Shown here: positions 32,484-39,896 of the stretch, piece by piece
Layout: each line of letters opens with the position of its first letter
Numbering within the stretch: position 1 is the first letter of the stretch
Source of the DNA: Elusimicrobia bacterium GWA2_61_42
GTDB taxonomy: Bacteria; Elusimicrobiota; Elusimicrobia; Elusimicrobiales; UBA9959
Length of the DNA stretch: 64,000 nt
Reading direction: 5' to 3'
Assembly (NCBI GenBank): GCA_001799615.1
Contig: MGTU01000014.1
Location: forward strand, 1 to 64,000
Translations under genes and position numbers: made by a program
Notes under the pieces: generated by a model
The model's input: only the letters and a program-made list of their open reading frames with translations
Told to the model about the DNA's origin: nothing
Databases searched by the model: none

Positions 32484-33353
32484 CTACTTTTTTAAAATTT
32501 GTGTTACTCTATCCAGATCGTCCAGAGAGAAGTAATGTATTATTATTTTACCATTCTGCGGCCCGGGCCCGGGGCAGATTTCCACCTTGGTGCCCAGGGT
32601 CTTTTCCAGGGCGGACTCCAGCTCCAGCGCCTCCGGGGTCTTGCGGGAGCCCGCGCGCGGAGCCCGCTGGGCCCTGGGGCGCAGCGCGTGGAAGCCCTGA
32701 GCGAAATTCTCGATATCGCGCACCGAAAGCTTTTCCGCCAGGATGCGCTGGAAGGCCTCGCGGCGCTTGGCGGAGTCGGGGATAGAGATAAGGGCGCGGG
32801 CGTGGCCCTCGCTGATGGACCCGCCCTGTATGCCCTGACGGATGTCCTCGTCCAGTTCCAGCAGGCGCAGCGTGTTGGAGACGGCCCCGCGGCTCTTGCC
32901 CACGCGCTTGGCGATGTCGGCCTGCGAAACCCCGAAATTCTGCATCAGCTGCCGGTAGGCCAACGCGGTGTCCACCGCGTTCAGGTCCTCGCGCTGTATA
33001 TTCTCTATAAGGGAAAGCCCCAGCTTCTGCTCGTCGTCCAGGTCTTTCTTTACGATAGCCTCTATTTCGGCCATGCCGGCCAGCCTGCAGGCCCGCAGGC
33101 GGCGCTCCCCGGCTATCAGCTCATAGTGGTCCTCGCCCTGGTCCTTCCACACGGAAATTGGCTGCAGCAGCCCCCTTTCCTTGATGGATTCGGACAGCTC
33201 CGCCAGCGCGGCCTCGTCGAAATTACGGCGGGGCTGGTAGCGGTTGGGGCGTATTTTCCCCACCGGGATCCGCTGCACCATGTCCCCTGAAATATCGTTA
33301 TTATTAACCTTCGTTATAAGGGAGTCTATCCCCCTGCCTAAAGCCTTTCTCAT
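32484..33353 (-). CDS. parB: Chromosome-partitioning protein ParB
   Basis: 289 residues, started at ATG 33353 (MRKALGRGIDSLI, the normal beginning, with AAGGAGA upstream; the frame opens 6 codons earlier). Spreading/CTP-binding region: IPVGKIRPNRYQPRRNFDE, ELSESIKERGLLQPISV, YELIAGERRLRACRLAG. The HTH that reads parS follows: TALAYRQLMQNFGVSQADIAKRVGKSR. Binds the palindromes near 34301-34513 and works with ParA. The C-terminal dimer region is short. Confidence 0.97.
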   Translation of the reverse strand: MRKALGRGIDSLITKVNNNDISGDMVQRIPVGKIRPNRYQPRRNFDEAALAELSESIKERGLLQPISVWKDQGEDHYELIAGERRLRACRLAGMAEIEAIVKKDLDDEQKLGLSLIENIQREDLNAVDTALAYRQLMQNFGVSQADIAKRVGKSRGAVSNTLRLLELDEDIRQGIQGGSISEGHARALISIPDSAKRREAFQRILAEKLSVRDIENFAQGFHALRPRAQRAPRAGSRKTPEALELESALEKTLGTKVEICPGPGPQNGKIIIHYFSLDDLDRVTQILKK

Positions 33354-33391
33354 AGGTGTCTCCTTAACCAAAATCCGTCAAATTTGTGTCC

Positions 33392-33423
33392 GGAGGCTGA
33401 ACCTCCGCGGAAGTTCAACCTCC
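33392..33423 (-). other. Stem-loop over the parA stop codon between parA and parB
   Basis: On the minus strand GGAGGTTGAAC pairs with GTTCAGCCTCC across a 10-base loop, and the parA stop is inside it. It might tune parB expression relative to parA. Confidence 0.5.
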
Positions 33424-34254
33424 GAGGTCGTATTCCAGCTCGGACTCCTCGGTTACATAGAGGTCAGATTTATTATAGGCGGAAATATCCACACCGCGCC
33501 GCGCCAGGAACTCCAGCGCCAGCTCTTTATAGGCCAGGGCCCCGCGGGAGCTGGGATCGTAAACGAAAATGGACTGGCCAAAGCTGGGAGCCTCGGCAAG
33601 CCGCACATTGCGCGGAATAACGGTTTTATACAGGCGGTCGCCGTAATATTTGCCTATCTCCCCCTTAACCTGGTTGGCCAGGTTTATGCGGGAATCGTAC
33701 ATGGTAATAACGCCGCCGTCTATCTTCAGACCGGGATTAAGCGCCTGACGGATCTTCTCCACGGTATTCATGAAGTAGGCGAGCCCCTCCATGGCGTAGA
33801 ATTCGCACTGCACCGGGGTAATTACCGAATTGGAGGAATTAAGGGCGTTAACCGTAAGCAGGCCCAGGGAAGGAGGACAGTCTATGATAATGAACTTATA
33901 CATATCCCCTATCTTGGCCAGGGAGCGTTTAAGCACGGATTCCCTGGAGAATTCGCTGACCAACTCTATCTCCGCGCCGGCCAGGTTGTGGCTAGTGGGC
34001 ACTATATCCAGCCACTCCACCGACGTCTGGTGGATGGCGGACTCTATAGGGGCCTTGCCGCAAAGCACGTCGTAAATGTTCTTATTATTTTTGGTTATAT
34101 CCACGCCCAGGCCGGAAGTGGCGTTGCTCTGAGGGTCAAAGTCTATCAGGAGCGTCTCGTAATCAAAAGCCGCCAGGGCCACCGCCAGGTTAATGGACGT
34201 GGTGGTCTTGCCGACACCGCCCTTCTGGTTAGCTATCGCTACTATTTCAGCCAT
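33415..34254 (-). CDS. parA: Chromosome-partitioning ATPase ParA (Soj)
   Basis: 279 residues. Deviant Walker A KGGVGKTT (11-18), switch regions LLIDFDPQSNATSGLGVDI (about 37-55) and FIIIDCPPSLGLLTVNAL. It is the chromosomal type, lacking an N-terminal HTH. ATP-bound ParA binds DNA nonspecifically and relocates ParB-parS complexes. A GGGGAGC ribosome site precedes the start. Three parS-like sites lie just upstream. Confidence 0.97.
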   Translation of the reverse strand: MAEIVAIANQKGGVGKTTTSINLAVALAAFDYETLLIDFDPQSNATSGLGVDITKNNKNIYDVLCGKAPIESAIHQTSVEWLDIVPTSHNLAGAEIELVSEFSRESVLKRSLAKIGDMYKFIIIDCPPSLGLLTVNALNSSNSVITPVQCEFYAMEGLAYFMNTVEKIRQALNPGLKIDGGVITMYDSRINLANQVKGEIGKYYGDRLYKTVIPRNVRLAEAPSFGQSIFVYDPSSRGALAYKELALEFLARRGVDISAYNKSDLYVTEESELEYDLGG

Positions 34255-34300
34255 ATATGCTCCCCGTCTGCCCGCTTTACCCGCCTAAAGGCCTGATCAA

Positions 34301-34316
34301 GTTTTCACGTGAAAAC
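34301..34316. promoter_or_regulatory. parS-like palindrome 1
   Basis: GTTTTCACGTGAAAAC, perfect 16-base palindrome centred on CACGTG. It matches the classical parS TGTTTCACGTGAAACA in the ten central positions and differs at the ends. Confidence 0.85.
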
Positions 34317-34391
34317 ATATCCCCTATCGCGAGTTAACCTATTCTATAGTTTTAAGCCTGGCAAGTCAAACACAATCCCCCCACCCCGATT

Positions 34392-34407
34392 GTTTTCACG
34401 TGAAAAC
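34392..34407. promoter_or_regulatory. parS-like palindrome 2
   Basis: Same 16-base palindrome with T before it and AT after it, so TGTTTTCACGTGAAAACA is an 18-base perfect palindrome. 91 bases from copy 1. Confidence 0.85.
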
Positions 34408-34429
34408 ATACCACAGCGCGTTTGGCTAC

Positions 34430-34463
34430 AAAGAAACGCCCCCAAAGCGCTGGCCTTGGGGGC
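34430..34463 (-). terminator. Terminator of the DUF2089 operon
   Basis: On the minus strand GCCCCCAA / TTGGGGGC with a 10-base loop, followed by a T-rich run. It lies 51 bases after the stop of 34515-34820, between parS-like sites 2 and 3. Confidence 0.7.
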
Positions 34464-34497
34464 AGAAACCTCTTCATGGTGTTTTCAGAGGGTCATT

Positions 34498-34513
34498 GTT
34501 TTCACGTGAAAAC
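34498..34513. promoter_or_regulatory. parS-like palindrome 3
   Basis: GTTTTCACGTGAAAAC, 106 bases from copy 2. It ends one base before the stop codon of 34515-34820. Confidence 0.85.
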
Positions 34514-34514
34514 T

Positions 34515-34820
34515 TTATTTATCTCCCATTCTCCTGGCAGCCTCAGCGGCGTCTATCTTCCCCTGCTCCAAATCCTCCAACACCTTTGAAAGGCTGTCTT
34601 TTTTCTCTTTACGCTGCCCGGGGAACTTGTGCCCCCACCAATGGCGCCCGAACAAGGCGTCCCACACGGACATAAGCCCTATGGCCACTATGATAATGGG
34701 CCAATCCCGCCCAAACCTAAAGGAAAGCCCCACATAGCCCAGATTGCTGGCCCAGATCAGGCCGCCCACGGAAATGATCATTATGCCCCAAAAAAACTTC
34801 CTCAAGCTGAATGCGAACAT
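34515..34820 (-). CDS. Small LiaI-LiaF-type membrane protein with SHOCT-like tail
   Basis: 101 residues. Two membrane helices (about 8-30 and 42-58) with the FGRDWPIIIVAIGLM motif seen in LiaI/LiaF-type transmembrane domains. The C-terminal SLSKVLEDLEQGKIDAAEAA is a SHOCT-like short helical hairpin, also found in its upstream neighbours. It is the last gene of the DUF2089 operon. Confidence 0.75.
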   Translation of the reverse strand: MFAFSLRKFFWGIMIISVGGLIWASNLGYVGLSFRFGRDWPIIIVAIGLMSVWDALFGRHWWGHKFPGQRKEKKDSLSKVLEDLEQGKIDAAEAARRMGDK

Positions 34821-34849
34821 GTTTCCTCCTTATATATAGCGCCTCTGGC

Positions 34850-35218
34850 TCACTCCACAAATATTTCCACCTTGTCCCCGCCATCCTGCACGTCCACGAT
34901 CTTCATGGGCTCCTGGCTGTCTATCGCCTCCTGGATCTTTCCCAGGTCCACGTCGTAGCCCTTGTCGGCAAGCTTCGCCTTTATCTTGCTCTCTATGAAC
35001 GGCGCCATGAACTTGGCCCAGGCAAGAGGAATATTAACGTTCACCTTGGGCTCAGCGGCGCCGCTCTCGTAAACACGTATGCGCAGAACCCGCCCCTTCC
35101 GCTCCCCCCCGCCGGAGGAAGAAGCCTTGCCCATCGCCTCGAGCAGCTCCATCGCCTCGGCCGAGGTGATCTTTTTCTCTTCCAACAGTTTAAGTATCCG
35201 CATTTTTTCTTCGTTCAT
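34850..35218 (-). CDS. SHOCT-like domain protein of DUF2089 operon
   Basis: 122 residues. The N-terminal EEKMRILKLLEEKKITSAEAMELLEAM is the SHOCT-like module. A middle beta-rich region LRIRVYESGAAEPKVNVNIPLAWAKFM resembles the C-terminal parts of DUF2089-associated proteins. It probably functions with its two neighbours; no biochemical role is known. Confidence 0.75.
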   Translation of the reverse strand: MNEEKMRILKLLEEKKITSAEAMELLEAMGKASSSGGGERKGRVLRIRVYESGAAEPKVNVNIPLAWAKFMAPFIESKIKAKLADKGYDVDLGKIQEAIDSQEPMKIVDVQDGGDKVEIFVE

Positions 35219-35228
35219 ATGCTCTCCC

Positions 35229-35594
35229 TTATTCCAGATTTTTAAGCAGGCCTATCGCGTCCTGCGCGGTTATCTCCCCCCGCTCCAGGCGGCCGACTAT
35301 CTCCAGGCGGCGCTTTTTGGCCTCAGCCTGAAGACTGCCCAGGCCCAGCCGGTTCAGCAGCGCGTCCAGCTTGTTCTTTACGGTCGGGTAAGAAATATTC
35401 AGCTGCCGCTCAACTTCCTTAATATTCCCCCGCGACGCCAAAAAAACTTTAAGAAAAGATTCTTCTTCCGGGGCCAGTGCCGCAAACTGGGGCAACTCAA
35501 AACTTCCATTAATTGTGGTCTTGCAATCCGAACAGCAAAGCTCGGTAACAACAACCCTACCGCTGCAAGAAGGACATTTATTAGGAATATTCAT
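35229..35594 (-). CDS. DUF2089-family zinc-ribbon/HTH regulator
   Basis: 121 residues. Zinc ribbon CPSCSGRVVVTELCCSDC (8-25), then the HTH region FLKVFLASRGNIKEVERQLNISYPTVKNKLDALLNRLG characteristic of DUF2089 (PF09862), and a C-terminal SHOCT-like helix pair LERGEITAQDAIGLL. It is the first gene of a three-gene operon that ends with a membrane protein. It is likely autoregulatory given the palindromic promoter just upstream. Confidence 0.88.
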   Translation of the reverse strand: MNIPNKCPSCSGRVVVTELCCSDCKTTINGSFELPQFAALAPEEESFLKVFLASRGNIKEVERQLNISYPTVKNKLDALLNRLGLGSLQAEAKKRRLEIVGRLERGEITAQDAIGLLKNLE

Positions 35595-35643
35595 TATATT
35601 AATCTCTTTATTGACTTTGTTAATTTGTTTATTACTTTAATCA

Positions 35644-35672
35644 ATTTTAGCACACAATTATAAAATTGTCAA
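35644..35672 (-). promoter_or_regulatory. Near-consensus sigma-70 promoter with overlapping operator-like palindrome
   Basis: On the minus strand TTGACA (35672-35667), exactly 17 bases, TAAAAT (35649-35644). The spacer holds the perfect inverted repeat ACAATT-4-AATTGT (35654-35669), and a second ATTGT-caac-ACAAT pair overlaps it (35665-35678). It drives the DUF2089 operon starting at 35594. Confidence 0.8.
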
Positions 35673-35713
35673 CACAATTTCAATATCTTACGCCAAAAAG
35701 CGAGGGGGGGGGC

Positions 35714-35746
35714 AAAAAAAGAGGCCCGGGAACGCTCCCGGACCTC
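35714..35746 (-). terminator. Terminator after the Asp/Gly-rich protein gene
   Basis: Minus-strand stem GAGGTCCGGGA / TCCCGGGCCTC with a 4-base loop and seven Ts. One mismatch pair. It lies 22 bases after the 35768 stop. Confidence 0.9.
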
Positions 35747-35767
35747 TTCATGGTGTTTTCGGCTGAC

Positions 35768-36049
35768 TTAAAAATCAGTGCCGCCGCCGGAGCCGTCCGG
35801 GTCGGAGCCGCCGCCCGAATCGGAGCCCCCGCCGCCGCAGCCGCCGCCGTCATCGGTGTCGTCAGGGCCGCCGCCGGAGCCGCCGCTGCCGGAACCGTCG
35901 TCGGTATCGTCAGGGCCGCCGTTGCCGGGCTTAGGCTTGGGCTTGGAAGATTTAGCGTAGGCCGTCGTGCAGAGCAGATCGGCGCCGGTCATGGCCCCGT
36001 AAGCCAGGATCATGAACAGCAGGAAAAACGCGGTTAAAAGTTTTTTCAT
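35768..36049 (-). CDS. Small exported Asp/Gly-rich repeat protein
   Basis: 93 residues from ATG 36049, which follows GGGAGG; an upstream in-frame ATG gives no signal sequence. Signal peptide about 1-32 (MKKLLTAFFLLFMILAYGAM, cut near TAYAK). The mature part is KSSKPKPKP followed by GGPDDTDDG repeats, with Asp-rich and Gly-rich runs. It could bind calcium, but no recognisable family. Base use in the repeats is very GC-rich. Confidence 0.65.
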   Translation of the reverse strand: MKKLLTAFFLLFMILAYGAMTGADLLCTTAYAKSSKPKPKPGNGGPDDTDDGSGSGGSGGGPDDTDDGGGCGGGGSDSGGGSDPDGSGGGTDF

Positions 36050-36083
36050 TAATGCCTCCCGTAATTTATTTACTAATTTTAGC

Positions 36084-36107
36084 AAAATCCCCCGCGGAAG
36101 CGGGGGA
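36084..36107 (-). terminator. Terminator downstream of the prohibitin-like gene
   Basis: Minus-strand stem TCCCCCGC / GCGGGGGA with a 4-base loop and TTTT. A further AGGGCT/AGCCCT stem is at 36123-36140. Confidence 0.7.
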
Positions 36108-36185
36108 CTTTGGTCCCAGGCCAGGGCTTTTTTTAGCCCTATGGCGCCGGGGGCCCTTGGACACTTGCCTTGTCCAGGGGGGGGC

Positions 36186-37055
36186 TTATTTGCCCTTTTC
36201 TATGGAGATGAACGGCACGCCCGCTCCGACGTAACCGGGCAGCACGCCGTTCCATTTCTCTATGGCCTTAAGCTGGGCGTCCACCTTGCGCAGCTCGATA
36301 AGCGCGGGGGTGACCTGCTCGCGCTGCATGCGCAAAGCCTCGGCCTCGCCGCGCGATTTGGCTATCTGCTGCTCGGCGTCGCGCTTCGCTTTCTCGACGA
36401 GCTTGCCCGCCATCTGGGCCTGCTGGTCCGCCACCTGCTTGTCTTCCACGGCCCGGAGGAACTGTTCCGTAAAGTCCAGATCCACGACGGAAATATCCGT
36501 GACGATAATTTCTTTTTTGGTAAGCCGCTCCTTAACTTCGGTGTTAAGCTCCAGCACCAGCGCGTTGCGCTCCGAGATCACCCTCTCGGCGGAGTAGCGG
36601 GCCGCGATGGCCTTGAAAACCTCCTGCACCGCCGGGTCCACGATGTTTTCCACGTAGGAGGGCCCCAGGTTCCTGTATATGCTGATGGCGGTCTCTTTCT
36701 GTATGCGGTGATTGACCACCAGGTTGGCGTTCATGGTCTGCAGGTCCTTCGAGAAAGCCTGCGTTTTAATATTGGCGCGCTGTATCTGTATGGAGAACTT
36801 GGTCACGCTCTCGACGAAGGGCAGCTTGAAATGCAGGCCCTCGCTGTAGGAGTCCACGATGGCGCCAAGCCGGGTTTTTATGGCCACCTCGCCGGGGGGG
36901 ACGATAAAGAACGCCGAGAACGCCAGTACCGCCGCCGCAATGGCCAGCACCGGGATGAACATCTTGCCGGAAAAGTCTTTTTCCATTTTGCCTCCGTTCT
37001 GAGTTTTGAATTCGCCGAAAACCTCTTTTAAATCATCAAAGAAAGAATTATCCAT
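36186..37055 (-). CDS. SPFH/prohibitin-family membrane protein
   Basis: 289 residues. One N-terminal membrane helix (about 33-52, FIPVLAIAAAVLAFSAFFIV), then the SPFH domain: PPGEVAIKTRLGAIVDSYSEGLHFKLPFVE, TMNANLVVNHRIQ, SEVISERNALV-type stretch. A coiled coil follows (EAEALRMQREQVTPALIEL). Most like prohibitin/HflC-type proteins that form large rings and scaffold or restrain FtsH-type proteases. No hflK partner is seen. The C-terminal IEKGK ends abruptly. Confidence 0.9.
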   Translation of the reverse strand: MDNSFFDDLKEVFGEFKTQNGGKMEKDFSGKMFIPVLAIAAAVLAFSAFFIVPPGEVAIKTRLGAIVDSYSEGLHFKLPFVESVTKFSIQIQRANIKTQAFSKDLQTMNANLVVNHRIQKETAISIYRNLGPSYVENIVDPAVQEVFKAIAARYSAERVISERNALVLELNTEVKERLTKKEIIVTDISVVDLDFTEQFLRAVEDKQVADQQAQMAGKLVEKAKRDAEQQIAKSRGEAEALRMQREQVTPALIELRKVDAQLKAIEKWNGVLPGYVGAGVPFISIEKGK

Positions 37056-37138
37056 GGCGTAATTATATACTTTTAACGGCCGTCCCGGACAAAACGCTGT
37101 TCCACAGGGAGTTTTAATTATTTAAAATATACTTACCA

Positions 37139-39379
37139 ATGAAAAATTTCCTAAAAAAACACCCCAATGTGCCGCTGCTGTTCTTTCTCTCCGGCATAAG
37201 CGGCCTCGTTTACGAAACCGTCTGGTTCAGGATGCTGATACGCGTGTTCGGCACCACGCTGGAAGCCACCAGCACGGTGCTGGCCGTTTTTATGGGAGGC
37301 CTGGCCCTGGGCGCGGTACTGGCCGGCAAAAAAGCCGATAAACTCGCCAACCCGCTTAAGGTTTACGCCGTGCTGGAGGTCCTGGTGGCGCTGACGGCCC
37401 TGGCGGCCACGCTGCTGATGGCGGGCCTGCCGGAACTGATCGCGCCGCTGCTGGCCGAAGGCGGGGCGGCCGTAACCGCCGTGCGCCTGCTGGTCTCGGC
37501 CGCCGTGCTGCTGGTCCCCACCGTGCTGATGGGCGCCACCCTGCCGCTGCTGGCCAGCTACCTGTCGTCCGGCACGTCGGACTCGGGCGAAAAGATCTCG
37601 CGCCTGTACGCGCTGAACACGCTGGGCGCGGTGCTGGGCGTGCTAATCTCCGGCTACCTGCTGCTGGGACATTTGGGCGAAAAGGGAACCGCCATAGCGG
37701 CCGCGGCGCTGAACATCCTTATAGCGCTGCGCCTGGCGGCCTTCAAACCGGAGCCCAGGCAGCCCGGCCAGGCGGCCCCGGCGCAAACCCTGGCCGAAGG
37801 GCGCGGCTACCGGCGCATGCTCCTTATTATGGGGGTCACCGGCTTTACCGCGCTGGCGCTGGAAGTGCTGTGGGCCCGGGCGCTGGTGCTTACCATAGGC
37901 AATTCCGTGTACGCTTTCTCGGCCATGCTGGGCGTCTACCTGCTGGGCATAGCCCTGGGCAGCCTGTACGCCGAAAAGCGCGCGGGCGCGCCGGAGAACC
38001 CCCTGCCGGCCCTGGCCAGGACGCAGGCGGGCATAGCCATACTGGCGGCAGCCGGGCTGGCGGTCTTTTATTTTATAGGCCGCACCACGCTGCACGTTAA
38101 ATATATCTACTCGCCGCTGACGCAGGCCTCCGATATTTTCTCGCTGTTCGGCTGGACCCTGCTCATAGTTTTCCCCGTGACGCTGCTGATGGGCTTCTTT
38201 TTCCCGGTGGCGGCGCAGGTTGGGGTGCGCGCCGCGGGGCGGGTGGGCGCCATAGGCCCTCTTTACGGCGCCAACACCCTGGGCACCATAGCCGGGTCGC
38301 TGGCGGCGGGCTTTATCCTTATCCCGCAGCTGGGCACCAAGTTCAGCTTCATTATCGTCGCCCTGCTGGCCGCGCTTACCGGGGCCGTCCTGGCCGGCAT
38401 GGCCGGGGAAGAGGAAAAACGCCGCTTCACGCCCTGGCTGACCGCCTCGACCTGCCTGGCCCTGGCTGCCTTCGCGCTGCCGGACCCGGTCTTCAATATC
38501 ATACACAGGCGCCTGGCCGTCAATATCCCGGGCCAGGTGGCCTATTACAACGAGGACCGGGCCGGGGCGGTCAGCGTGATCTTCTCCAGGGGCGGGGATA
38601 TCAAAACTCTGTTCATAAACGGCTTCTCGGTCTCCGGCAACGGCCAGGCAGGCAAGCTGATGTCTCATTTTCCGCTTATTTTCCAGGCTGATCCCAAGGA
38701 AATGTTCATCATCGGCCTGGGCGCGGGCAATACCATGCGCTCCGGGGTAACGCACGGGGTCGGCGTCACGGTGGCGGAGCTGGTCTCCTCGGTGCGGGAA
38801 ACGGGGCCGCTGTTCGTCAAAGACTGGAAAGAGCTGCTGGACGCCGGCAAATTCACGGTGCGGCTCAACGACGGCCGCAACGAGCTGCTGCGCTCCCGCA
38901 AGCTCTACGACGCGATAATAGTGGACGTGACCCCGCCCATCTACAGTTCCGGCTCCGTGAACGTATACAGCCGGGACTTCTTCGTCCTGGCGCGCAAAAA
39001 ACTCTCCAAAACAGGCGTCTTCAGCATCTGGATACCCAAGCCCTGCTTCGAAAGCGACTATTTCATGATGCTCAGGAGCCTCCGGGAGGTTTTTCCCTGC
39101 GTGAACGTCTGGAGTTTCCCCGGCCTGCCGGGCTTCCTGGCCCTGGCGTCCAACAACGAACTGGACATGGACCCGGCGAAACTGGAGGCGCGCATTAAAA
39201 GAGGCAATGTTAGGAAGGAACTGCCCTTCGTCTCGGCGCGCTTTATAAAGGAACTGCGGTTCATGACCGACGAGCAGGTGGTGGCGGGCGCCATGCCTTA
39301 CCCGGCCGTAACCGACGACATGCCCTACACGGAATTCCCGCTGGCGCGCTTTATGGCTTTTTCGCCGGTGTGGTACTAG
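37139..39379 (+). CDS. Membrane protein fused to spermidine-synthase-like domain
   Basis: 746 residues. The first ~490 form about 12-14 helices: FFLSGISGLVYETVWFRMLIRVFG is the hallmark of the polytopic part, repeated in the middle as GFTALALEVLWARALVLTIG. The C-terminal domain is a Rossmann methyltransferase-type spermidine synthase fold: MFIIGLGAGNTMRSG, then AIIVDVTPPIYSSGSVNVYSRDFF. The substrate site is not the canonical one, so polyamine synthesis is not assured. No Shine-Dalgarno; a TATACT box ends 5 bases before ATG. Confidence 0.85.
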   Translation: MKNFLKKHPNVPLLFFLSGISGLVYETVWFRMLIRVFGTTLEATSTVLAVFMGGLALGAVLAGKKADKLANPLKVYAVLEVLVALTALAATLLMAGLPELIAPLLAEGGAAVTAVRLLVSAAVLLVPTVLMGATLPLLASYLSSGTSDSGEKISRLYALNTLGAVLGVLISGYLLLGHLGEKGTAIAAAALNILIALRLAAFKPEPRQPGQAAPAQTLAEGRGYRRMLLIMGVTGFTALALEVLWARALVLTIGNSVYAFSAMLGVYLLGIALGSLYAEKRAGAPENPLPALARTQAGIAILAAAGLAVFYFIGRTTLHVKYIYSPLTQASDIFSLFGWTLLIVFPVTLLMGFFFPVAAQVGVRAAGRVGAIGPLYGANTLGTIAGSLAAGFILIPQLGTKFSFIIVALLAALTGAVLAGMAGEEEKRRFTPWLTASTCLALAAFALPDPVFNIIHRRLAVNIPGQVAYYNEDRAGAVSVIFSRGGDIKTLFINGFSVSGNGQAGKLMSHFPLIFQADPKEMFIIGLGAGNTMRSGVTHGVGVTVAELVSSVRETGPLFVKDWKELLDAGKFTVRLNDGRNELLRSRKLYDAIIVDVTPPIYSSGSVNVYSRDFFVLARKKLSKTGVFSIWIPKPCFESDYFMMLRSLREVFPCVNVWSFPGLPGFLALASNNELDMDPAKLEARIKRGNVRKELPFVSARFIKELRFMTDEQVVAGAMPYPAVTDDMPYTEFPLARFMAFSPVWY

Positions 39380-39645
39380 TCCCAGCCCATTGAATTCATT
39401 TCCTCGTCGGAAGAAAGCGGAGGCTGCTCCGCTTTCTTTTTTATATCGGGGCGCGGGCCCTTTACGGCGGGGGGCGGCTGGGCGGGGGAAGAGGCGGGTT
39501 TTGCGAGGACATAGGCCGGAACCGCCCAGTTGCGCCCCACGCGCAGCGCCGGCAGCTGGCCCTTTTTAACTTTTTTAAAAACAGCTATGCGGCTTATGCC
39601 GAGCATAGCCGCCGCTTCAGGAATTGAAAAATATTCCCGGTCCAT
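39376..39645 (-). CDS. Excisionase-type (MerR-like) HTH DNA-binding protein
   Basis: 89 residues. The N-terminal EYFSIPEAAAMLGISRIAVFKKVKKGQLPALRVGRNWAVP is a winged-helix excisionase domain (PF12728). The tail (about 50-89) is proline-rich and acidic. It overlaps the convergent gene at 37139-39379 by 4 bases. Two GTTAAC pairs lie just upstream of its start, which makes an autoregulatory role likely. No integrase is near, so it is probably a stand-alone regulator. Confidence 0.8.
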   Translation of the reverse strand: MDREYFSIPEAAAMLGISRIAVFKKVKKGQLPALRVGRNWAVPAYVLAKPASSPAQPPPAVKGPRPDIKKKAEQPPLSSDEEMNSMGWD

Positions 39646-39656
39646 TTCACTCCTAT

Positions 39657-39672
39657 GTTAACTTATGTTAAC
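39657..39672. promoter_or_regulatory. Paired GTTAAC boxes, cluster 1
   Basis: GTTAAC at 39657-39662 and 39667-39672, start-to-start 10 bases. It is 11 bases upstream of the HTH gene's start codon. Confidence 0.5.
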
Positions 39673-39738
39673 CATAAATGCAAACACCAGCTCCCCTGCG
39701 CAAGCCACTGCCAGAACCAAGACAAGACTATTGCCCTA

Positions 39739-39754
39739 GTTAACCTGTGTTAAC
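39739..39754. promoter_or_regulatory. Paired GTTAAC boxes, cluster 2
   Basis: GTTAAC at 39739-39744 and 39749-39754, again exactly 10 bases apart. It is 82 bases from cluster 1, in the 251-base gap before the epimerase gene. The rest of the gap up to 39896 holds a TATACT (39870-39875) and no other recognisable feature. Confidence 0.5.
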
Positions 39755-39896
39755 CGCGCATCAGTGGTCAAAAAGAGAAAAGGACAAGAACGCCACCGCC
39801 CGAACAACAAAAAAGAGCCTGGCGACGCCAGGCAGGCGGGGACCGCCTGAACCGCCGCCTGAAAATTTATATACTATTGGTTCGTCGGCAATAATC

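Noticed and set aside
39376..39645. Excisionase of an integrated element
   Set aside because: No integrase, attachment repeats or phage genes lie near it; more likely a stand-alone regulator.
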